This document shows, piece by piece, positions 57,632 to 64,000 of a stretch of 64,000 nucleotides of DNA. Source of the stretch: JAAYAY01 sp963674575 (GTDB lineage Bacteria; Planctomycetota; Planctomycetia; Pirellulales; Thermoguttaceae); assembly GCA_963674575.2 (NCBI GenBank), contig CAXXQT010000002.1, positions 124,001 to 188,000 on the forward strand, in the 5' to 3' direction. The notes below the pieces were generated by a model. It did not search any database, was not told the DNA's origin, and worked only from the letters and a program-made list of their open reading frames with translations. The position numbers and the translations under genes were made by a program. Each line of letters opens with the position of its first letter. Position 1 is the first letter of the stretch.

Positions 57632-60571
57632 ATGATGAAGCGAATGTTACTTGGCGCCGCGGTTGCCTTCTCGGTTGTTTTGACTGCCACGACAACAATT
57701 GCGCAAGAGACCCCGTTTCGGGATGCCGTTGCCGTTTGGGGGATGGACGATCTGCAAGGGGGCGGGAAGGTTCCCGGAAAGCTTGTGGCCAGCGGGAAGG
57801 TGAACGTGGCCGTTCCGCTTGCAGGAGCGGATCGGGCGGCATCGCTCGCGCGGGGTGGCGACGGGCGTGTGGCTCGCCTGGACGGCGGCTACCTGAAGGC
57901 CGTTTCGGACAGGCCGATTCGACTCGAAGGCAAGAATGCCACGCTTTGCCTGCGTTTGCGTGATTTGTCCGGCCAGTGGAACTGCCCGCTTCTGGCAATT
58001 GCCGATCCGAAGGATCGGTTGGCCAACCTGATCTATTCGGATGGGAGCGACCTGATCTATCGTTGGCGGACGACGCCGCCCTGGGAGCGTGTGGAAGGGA
58101 TTTCCGAGCCGAAACCGGGAGAGACGACAAGCCAAAACGAGGCGAGCTACGGCTTCAACGGCGAGTCGAACGACGCGCACGATCTCCTGTCGTACCGGGC
58201 TCGCCAGTGGTATTGCTCGGTGGTTCGGATGTACGACGACGGGAAGGTTGTGCTTGCGGACCAGGGGCGTCGCGCCGAGAGACGGATCGACCGCGAACGC
58301 CAGCACATCAGCGACGAGGCCTTCTACGTGGGGTCGAAGGTCGGAATGCTGGAATTTTTGAGCGGTGAGATCGCCCAGATTCTTGTCTACGATCGTTCCT
58401 TGTCGGACGAGGAAACCGAGGAGATCCTTCTCGCGTTGACGCCGAAAGACGGTGCGGGTTCGGCAAGGAAGGCTCGTCTTCCTCGCGAGGGACTGGTGCT
58501 TCATCTCGATGCGGGGGAGGTGGAGGCCGACGAGAACAACGGGATCGCGCGTTGGAAAGACCTGTCGGGCGCCGGGAACGACGTTGCTCAGTCCGATGCG
58601 GACCGGAGGCCGAAACGTTTGGAGAAGGCTTGGCAGGGACTGCCCGCGATCCGTTTTGCCGGGGAGCAGTTTTTGAAGGGCCCGGCCGTGCTCGCCGAAG
58701 GCGACGACAGTTTCACGATCGTCGCCGTGTGGCGTCGCGACCATCTCCAGGGTTCCGAGGTGGTGTGCGAGCAGAATTCATCGGAAAAACACCCCGGACG
58801 CCGGGCGGCCCTTCTGACGCAAGGCGGACACGGGCCATCCGGTTGGATGGGCAATCCGAACTTCGCCGCCGGCGTGCTGCCGGTCAGCGCGCCGGTGGAC
58901 TGGTTCGGCCGGGACGGCTGGCACGATGTGGTGGTGCGTTTCGCAGATACGATCATTGAACTTTATGTGGACGGCGTTCTGATCGATGAAGAATGGCCCC
59001 ACGGGACGCTCGATCGGTTTTGCAGCCCCTTCTTGATCGGAGCAGGGTATTCGTCTGATGGGGAGTTGCAGGCCGGGTTTCATGGCGAGATCGACCACGT
59101 CGCGCTCTGGGATCGCGCCCTCTCCCAGGAGGAGATTGTCGCGCTTTCCGGCGGCGAAGAGCAGGTTGCCCGACGGGATTTGGAGATCCTCGGACCGCCG
59201 CAGGAGAGTCTTCAGTACTGGAAACCGCGAGGAAAAGCCTATGCGGGCGACTGCATGGTCACTTGCCAGGACGGCGTGTTCCACGTCTTTTATCTTTACG
59301 ACCGCCTTCATCATGCGGCCAAATGGGGCCTGGGCGCCCATCAATACGGCCATTTTTCTTCAAGCGATCTGAAGCACTGGACCCACCATCCCCTGGCCGT
59401 TCCGATCGACAAGCAGTGGGAATGCGCCATGGGAACCGGAAACGTGATCTTCAATGAGAAGGACGGCAAGTGGTACGCCTTCTACACGGACTGCGGCAGC
59501 CGGATCCAGTTTTTTGACAAGCCTCAGCGTGGGGCGTGGCTTTTCCGTTCGGTGAGTGAGGACGGAATCCATTTTCACAAGGATTTCAAGCCGGTTCTTC
59601 CGGGGTTCGACAGCGACATCTTCTATGTTCCCGAGACCGGCCTGTTCCACCTGATCGCCAAGGGAGGAAGGACCCACTACCAATCGGCTGATCTGGAAGA
59701 GTGGACCACGGTGGAAGACAGCGAGTTCCGCAAGACGGCCGAGCGGGACGGGCTGGGGGAAGTGTGTCCGGACACGCTCGCATGGAACGGCTGGTACTAC
59801 TTCACGACCAGTTCGAGCCGAATCTACAAGTCGCGTAATCCCCTGGGCCCCTGGGAAGAGATTCCTCGGGGTGTTTTTGACGGGCTGTTTTTCTCAAAGA
59901 TGCACGAGTTCAAGGACGGGCGGGCCCTGGCCGCCGGTTGGGTCACCTATCCCCGTTGGGGAGGCAACCTGGTCGTTCGCGAACTGGTACAGTATCCCAA
60001 CGGCAACCTGGGTCTCAAGTTCGTGCCGGAGATGATCCCCGCTACGGACAAGCCGTTGACGTTGGCAGTTGCCGAGACAAAGGGGAAGGTGGTCGGCGAT
60101 CTTGGATGTCTCACGATCCGAGGGGAGGATTCTCTGGCTTATGCGGCCTTGGACGACGTGCCGCAAGACGTCCGGATTCGCTTGACTGTGCGGCCTTCGG
60201 CCGGAGTCGAAGTTTTCGGATTGTGTCTTCGCGGCGAAGGCGACTATGCCAACGGCAGCGAGCTCTCTTTCCGTCCGGGCGAGAAGCACGTTCAATTCGG
60301 ACGTCCCCGCGACGGAGGGCTTGGCGACAAGCAACCGGTCCGGCAGACGATGACGGGCGACCTGGGCGCCATGCCACCCGTCGAGGGGCTGGATCGGCCT
60401 TTCACGGTCGATCTGATCGTGAAGGAGCGGATTCTCGACCTGTGTGTCGACAATCGGCGGACCTTCATCGCCCGGCGAAGCGATTTGGGCGGCAGCCGGC
60501 TCTTCTTCTTTGCTGAGGGGGGCGAGGTGGTCTTCGAAGGGATCGAGATCTGTCCGCTTGCCGGGCAGTAG
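57632..60571 (+). CDS. secreted two-LamG, GH32/GH43-like glycoside hydrolase
   Basis: 979 residues with signal peptide MMKRMLLGAAVAFSVVLTATTTIAQ. Residues about 30-265 and 280-515 are two LamG/concanavalin-like sandwiches (each closes with a VYDRSLSDEETEEILL or LWDRALSQEEIVALSG motif). Residues about 540-850 are a five-bladed propeller with GH32-like features: FHVFYLYDRLHHAAKWGLGAHQYGHFSSSDLKHWTHHPLAV, TGNVIFNEKDGKWYAFYTD and EVCPDTLAWNGWYYF (an EC-like acid site). The classical WMNDPNG nucleophile block is not evident and the RDP site is unclear. A C-terminal sandwich follows. GGGGAG lies 8 bases before the ATG at 57632. Likely acts on fructan or a related polymer outside the cell, with the upstream kinase. 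Confidence 0.8.
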   Translation: MMKRMLLGAAVAFSVVLTATTTIAQETPFRDAVAVWGMDDLQGGGKVPGKLVASGKVNVAVPLAGADRAASLARGGDGRVARLDGGYLKAVSDRPIRLEGKNATLCLRLRDLSGQWNCPLLAIADPKDRLANLIYSDGSDLIYRWRTTPPWERVEGISEPKPGETTSQNEASYGFNGESNDAHDLLSYRARQWYCSVVRMYDDGKVVLADQGRRAERRIDRERQHISDEAFYVGSKVGMLEFLSGEIAQILVYDRSLSDEETEEILLALTPKDGAGSARKARLPREGLVLHLDAGEVEADENNGIARWKDLSGAGNDVAQSDADRRPKRLEKAWQGLPAIRFAGEQFLKGPAVLAEGDDSFTIVAVWRRDHLQGSEVVCEQNSSEKHPGRRAALLTQGGHGPSGWMGNPNFAAGVLPVSAPVDWFGRDGWHDVVVRFADTIIELYVDGVLIDEEWPHGTLDRFCSPFLIGAGYSSDGELQAGFHGEIDHVALWDRALSQEEIVALSGGEEQVARRDLEILGPPQESLQYWKPRGKAYAGDCMVTCQDGVFHVFYLYDRLHHAAKWGLGAHQYGHFSSSDLKHWTHHPLAVPIDKQWECAMGTGNVIFNEKDGKWYAFYTDCGSRIQFFDKPQRGAWLFRSVSEDGIHFHKDFKPVLPGFDSDIFYVPETGLFHLIAKGGRTHYQSADLEEWTTVEDSEFRKTAERDGLGEVCPDTLAWNGWYYFTTSSSRIYKSRNPLGPWEEIPRGVFDGLFFSKMHEFKDGRALAAGWVTYPRWGGNLVVRELVQYPNGNLGLKFVPEMIPATDKPLTLAVAETKGKVVGDLGCLTIRGEDSLAYAALDDVPQDVRIRLTVRPSAGVEVFGLCLRGEGDYANGSELSFRPGEKHVQFGRPRDGGLGDKQPVRQTMTGDLGAMPPVEGLDRPFTVDLIVKERILDLCVDNRRTFIARRSDLGGSRLFFFAEGGEVVFEGIEICPLAGQ

Positions 60572-60765
60572 GAGCGGATGGCGGGGGGGATGTTCACCCA
60601 GGGGCAGGCCGGTCTATACTACCGGCGCTGATGGGAACGCGAAGGACCGTGCCAGGCTGAGAAGACGGCGAGGGCGTGCTTTTCGGAACGCCTTCGCCAG
60701 CTCGATTTAGGGTCGCGGTCTCTGGCTTTGGTTTTTCGCGCGTTTTTGCCCAAGGGAGAACGAAC

Positions 60766-61278
60766 ATGGTCCAGACTTTGCTACCCGAACTCGACGTGCA
60801 TAATTCGGAAACCGGATGCTGCCCCAGGTTCGACCCCTCGGGGTGGGACGGCGAGACCTTTCTCTTTGACAACTGGCCCTTCGTGGTTGCCAAGACGATC
60901 AGTTTTCTGCACATACCGCTCAACATCGGGTCGGTCTTTCCAAAGACTTTCTCGCGGATCCAGGAAGCGCAAGCGGCGCCCGAGAACATGTACCTCATCC
61001 TGACCAACGAGCAGTCCGCCTGGCGTCAGGAGCACTTGTTTCTGGTGACGAAGGAGGTGCCGGGCCTGCAGATGACGTCTTTGTCGGGCAGGTTCCTGGC
61101 GAAGGTGTTTGAAGGGCCCTACCGGGAAGGGAAGCAGTGGTGCGACGAATTGACGAGATACGTGGCGGAGAAGGGGGAGAAGCTGAAGACGGCCTATTTC
61201 TTCTACACGACGTGTCCGAAGTGCGCGAAACACTACGGGAAGAACTACGTGGTCGGCCTGGCTCACGTGGAGGACTGA
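60766..61278 (+). CDS. conserved protein of unknown function (CCPRFD family)
   Basis: 170 residues, no signal peptide. A distinctive N-terminal NSETGCCPRFDPSGWDGETFLFDNWPF is followed by VAKTISFLHIPLNIGSVF, and the C-terminus has YFFYTTCPKCAKHYGKNYVVGLAHVED, in which TCPKCAKHYG gives a C-x2-C-x2-H cluster that could bind a metal. I recall similar sequences as a widespread bacterial family of unknown activity, sometimes labelled 'hydrolase'. GGGAGA precedes the ATG at 60766; the upstream frame to 60676 is unsupported. It converges on the sensor kinase, and the two stops overlap by 16 bases. Confidence 0.75.
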   Translation: MVQTLLPELDVHNSETGCCPRFDPSGWDGETFLFDNWPFVVAKTISFLHIPLNIGSVFPKTFSRIQEAQAAPENMYLILTNEQSAWRQEHLFLVTKEVPGLQMTSLSGRFLAKVFEGPYREGKQWCDELTRYVAEKGEKLKTAYFFYTTCPKCAKHYGKNYVVGLAHVED

Positions 61279-63269
61279 AGGGGGGCGGAAGAGTCTGCGA
61301 TGCTGGTGGATCCGGCCTCTTCCTCATTCGCGTTCGGCAGGGTGAAGCAGAAGGTTGAGCCGCGGCCTTCGCCTTCGGATTCGACCCAGGTGCGTCCGCC
61401 ATGGACTTGGACGATGCGGTGGACCAGGGCGAGTCCAATTCCCGAGCCTTCAGCTTTCGGGTTTAGTTGCTGGAACAGGCCGAAGACTTTGTCGAGCAGT
61501 TCGGGGGCGATACCGATTCCGTTGTCGCGGATGTAGAAGGCCGTTTCTTCCGTTTCCCGTCGGGCGCCGATTTCGATTCGGGGAGAGGGCTGGTCGCCCA
61601 TGTACTTGATGGCGTTTTCGATCAGGTTCTGAAGCACTTCGAGGAGTCGGGTTCGGTCGCCGAGAACGACGGGCAAGTCCGGAGCGACCTCGATCTCTAC
61701 GCCTTGCTGATTCAGTTTTCCATGGAGGAGTTGCAGGACTTCGGCAACCAGTTCCTCCATGGGGACGTTTTCGGGCGGGCCGTTGATGCGTCCGATTCGC
61801 GACAGTTGGAGCAAGTCGTCGAGGAGGTTGGCCATTTTGCCGGCGGCTCCGGAAATGCGGTTCAGGTCGCTCTTAGCCGAGGTTTTATCGGGTTCTTCCA
61901 GGTCTTCGGAGAGCATTCCGACGAATCCCTGGATCGTGATCAGCGGGCTTTTGAGGTCGTGCGAGACGGTGTAGGTGAAACGTTCCAGCTCCGTGTTCTG
62001 GGCCTCAAGTTGCGCAATCAGTCCCTCGCGTTCCTGTTGGGCTTGTTGGCGTTGGAGATCCACTTCTTCGAGGCGGGCGGCCATTCGGTTGAAGGACTCG
62101 CCCAACTCGGCGAGTTCGTCGCGGCCTTTGATATCGATCCGGTGGTCGAACTGCCCATCGGCGATTCGCTTGACGCCGTCCTGGAGTCGGCGGATGGGGC
62201 GGGAAACGAATCGCGACAGGAGATAGGCGAGGGCGCCGCCCAGCAGGGCGAGAAACAAGCCGAGTTTCAGCAGACGCCGGCGCATCGCCTGGACCGGCAG
62301 GAAGGCCTCTTTCGTGTCGATCTTGGCGACGAGTCCCCAGTCGCCGACAGGCACGTAGCGGTAAGCCGCCAGGACTTCCGCGCCGCGGTAGTCCGAGGCG
62401 TCGGTGATTCCTTCCTTCCGTTGCATGGCGAGCCGAATGGGCGGGAACAGGTCGGATTCGAGGGGAATGGTACGCTGCGGGTTGCTTGCCGTGGAATGGC
62501 GCAAAGGGCCCACCAACTCGGCATTGTCGCCGTCGCGTTTGGCAAGCACCCATTCGCCGCTTGTTCCCAGGCCCGTGTAGTCCGACAAGGCTTCGGTAAG
62601 GCGTCGGAATTCAACCCGGACAACGACCATGCCGAGGCGAGGTCCGCCTTCAGGGCGGGCGAGAGGAGCCGCGATGTTGCAAACAAGGGCTTCCGGCGTT
62701 GATTTCAGATTTCCAAGGCAGAAGTCCGTTTCGCTTCCGGGGAACAGGGGCGAGGTGGAAAGGTCCTGGTCGACCAGGCTTGGGTTGGTTGAGGCGACGA
62801 CCTTGCCGAGATGATCGGTCGCGGAGACCTCCTGGAGGGACGCCAGCGAATGCAAAGCGTCGTCGAGGCTCCGGTGCATCTCCAGCTTGAGCTGGTAGGT
62901 TCGCGGATCTCCTCGCTCGATGCCGGCAAGGCATTCCCGCAAGCGGGTTCTGGACGCGATGAGAGCGACGCGTTCGAAATGCTGTTCGACGAGGGAAGTG
63001 ATTTCGTCGGCCTTGGCGGTTGCCACGCCTTCGAGTCCGCTGAGGATCCTCGCCTGGAGGGCGTCTTCGGCCGAGTGGACGATTTCCAGGCTGACGACGG
63101 CCACCACGGTGAGGATCGACGCCGCAAGCAAGAGCATGAGCTTGGCGCCCAGGGAGAGCCTTAGAGCCGATCCGAAAACTGTTGCCGATACAGTCGGTTT
63201 CCGCCCGTGGGAGGCATGGTCTGTGGTTTTCGGATAGGTTCTTAGAACTCTGCCGCCTTCCTTATCCAT
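61263..63269 (-). CDS. orphan transmembrane sensor histidine kinase
   Basis: 668 residues. A basic N-terminus leads to helix 1 at about 42-62, then a Cache-like sensor of about 265 residues (to about 330), helix 2 at about 333-352 and a HAMP linker (SRPIRRLQDGVKRIADGQFDHRI). A coiled-coil (to about 430) joins a HisKA domain with the phospho-acceptor His437 in SHDLKSPL. The ATPase has the N box NLIENAIKY, G1 DNGIGI (582-587) and G2 GSGIGLAL (608-615). GGAG precedes the ATG at 63269; the in-frame start at 63380 is less likely. No response regulator is nearby, so the partner is elsewhere. The 3' end overlaps the convergent gene by 16 bases. Confidence 0.92.
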   Translation of the reverse strand: MDKEGGRVLRTYPKTTDHASHGRKPTVSATVFGSALRLSLGAKLMLLLAASILTVVAVVSLEIVHSAEDALQARILSGLEGVATAKADEITSLVEQHFERVALIASRTRLRECLAGIERGDPRTYQLKLEMHRSLDDALHSLASLQEVSATDHLGKVVASTNPSLVDQDLSTSPLFPGSETDFCLGNLKSTPEALVCNIAAPLARPEGGPRLGMVVVRVEFRRLTEALSDYTGLGTSGEWVLAKRDGDNAELVGPLRHSTASNPQRTIPLESDLFPPIRLAMQRKEGITDASDYRGAEVLAAYRYVPVGDWGLVAKIDTKEAFLPVQAMRRRLLKLGLFLALLGGALAYLLSRFVSRPIRRLQDGVKRIADGQFDHRIDIKGRDELAELGESFNRMAARLEEVDLQRQQAQQEREGLIAQLEAQNTELERFTYTVSHDLKSPLITIQGFVGMLSEDLEEPDKTSAKSDLNRISGAAGKMANLLDDLLQLSRIGRINGPPENVPMEELVAEVLQLLHGKLNQQGVEIEVAPDLPVVLGDRTRLLEVLQNLIENAIKYMGDQPSPRIEIGARRETEETAFYIRDNGIGIAPELLDKVFGLFQQLNPKAEGSGIGLALVHRIVQVHGGRTWVESEGEGRGSTFCFTLPNANEEEAGSTSIADSSAPLQSST

Positions 63270-63727
63270 GATGTCGCTCCACACGACAAACCGCTCGGAG
63301 AGTTGCGTTGGGACATTCCGACGTCCAAATCCCTTCCGACCAGGCAACCGCCAGTATAGGCGGAGTACGCGCGGACGCAAGCTGGAGGCGATCGGCCAAA
63401 GGAGTGTTGCCAGGAAGAAGTCAGCAAGAATGCCCCATCTGGTTTCATGGTCGGCGTGATTGCCTACCTCGTGTGAGCGGAAGTTGGCTCCCCGGAAGAG
63501 AAGTGGGGGAACTCGGAAACGGGATTCAGGGAAGGCGGAGAAACCCGTGCAATCGACCAGTAGTCCGCTTGGATATTCGTTACAATCCGTTTCGCCCTTC
63601 TGTCGCGGTGGGTGAATCGGACTCGGGAACGAAGGAGGTCTGGCGGGGGGCCTGTCGGCCGATCGTAAGGTAAGCTACCATATGGGCTTTTGGTGCGTCC
63701 TGGCGTGGCCGACTGGAGGGAGTCGTT
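63270..63727. other. 458-bp gap without a recognised gene
   Basis: The divergent space between the sensor kinase and the ABC ATPase shows only short shadow frames, none with supporting composition or a ribosome-binding site. No member of the repeat families of this window is seen. Promoters for both genes should lie here. Confidence 0.4.
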
Positions 63728-63850
63728 GTGTCGCGCGTGCGGGATAGGGTTGGCTTTCTCGACAGGCTCGGCAAGGGCTGGAAGTCACCCGTCAGGTTAT
63801 TTCTTTCTGTCCAAGTGTCTCAGGCTACGCAGGACCGTACGGCGATTGCG

Positions 63851-64000
63851 ATGATTCATGCCCGAGAGTTAACGAAGCACTATAACGATCTCAAGCGCGG
63901 CAAGTTTGTTGCTGTGGGCGGGATTGATTTCGACGCCCGTGAGGGGCAGATTTACGGCTTGCTGGGACCCAACGGGGCCGGCAAGACGACGACGCTTCGG
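63851..64000 (+). CDS. ABC transporter ATP-binding protein, 5' part
   Basis: The first 50 residues of an ABC ATPase, cut by the right edge of the window. MIHARELTKHYNDLKRGKFVAVGGIDFDAREGQIYGLLGPNGAGKTTTLR has the A-loop tyrosine (HYN) and Walker A GPNGAGKTTT. The sequence resembles CcmA/NatA-type exporters, but the substrate cannot be read. An in-frame GTG at 63728, preceded by GGAGGGAG about 9 bases upstream and with no stop before the ATG at 63851, would add 41 residues; I keep the ATG because conserved sequence begins there. Confidence 0.85.
   Translation, partial: MIHARELTKHYNDLKRGKFVAVGGIDFDAREGQIYGLLGPNGAGKTTTLR

Noticed and set aside
63308..63774. Short frames on both strands in the last gap
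   Set aside because: No ribosome-binding site, no domain and composition like noncoding sequence.

Overview
The window reads as a chromosomal segment of a planctomycete, most likely in or near the order Pirellulales. The evidence is the mix of gene families: a DUF1559 prepilin-type protein paired with a small lipoprotein, a LEPR-XLL-like leader on a secreted beta-propeller protein, Tat-exported Gfo/Idh/MocA oxidoreductases, many secreted carbohydrate-active proteins, XylR-like and other sugar regulators, the futalosine menaquinone genes mqnA/mqnC, high GC content, and a very large load of short palindromic and heptanucleotide repeats. No rRNA, tRNA, CRISPR array, transposase or phage gene was seen. 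Both ends cut genes: ispD on the left and an ABC-transporter ATPase on the right.

Layout. 1-8.8 kb holds housekeeping and sugar-phosphate genes: the ispD 3' end, tyrS, a lipoprotein/DUF1559 pair, an XylR-type regulator, two divergent phosphohexomutases and an orphan Nif11-like small protein. 8.9-29.3 kb is a leftward type II secretion/type IV pilus-like operon, read from the right as gspE-like, pilT, gspE-like, gspF, two gspG-like pseudopilins, gspH, gspI, a giant gspK and gspJ. The secretin and the inner-membrane platform genes (GspD, GspL/M or PilM/N/O) are not here. 29.8-38.8 kb has a beta-barrel protein, a VanZ-like protein, a sugar isomerase/epimerase, two exported oxidoreductases, a leucine-rich-repeat lipoprotein and an AraC regulator. 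38.9-48.3 kb holds a secreted coiled-coil protein, a URO-D-like protein, a secreted glycosidase-like protein, a sialidase-like protein and the LEPR-XLL protein. 48.4-54.6 kb has zinc-ribbon membrane proteins, an AAA ATPase, mqnA-mqnC and a membrane protein. 54.8-60.6 kb is a sugar locus (GntR/LacI-type regulator, FGGY kinase, LamG/GH32-like hydrolase). The window ends with a small conserved protein, an orphan sensor kinase and the ABC ATPase.

The most striking signal is in the pilus operon. Modular cassettes of heptanucleotide arrays and short palindromes lie at gene junctions, and in three pseudopilin genes (gspK-, gspI- and gspG-like) they sit between a plausible start codon and the prepilin-peptidase motif. 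They are read in frame and lengthen the predicted leaders to about 41, 110 and 94 residues. Two of these leaders are built from the same modules in the same order. The same repeat families recur between genes across the window and sometimes supply a stop codon or a C-terminal tail. All of this rests on reading the sequence; family names come from motifs and general knowledge, not from database searches.
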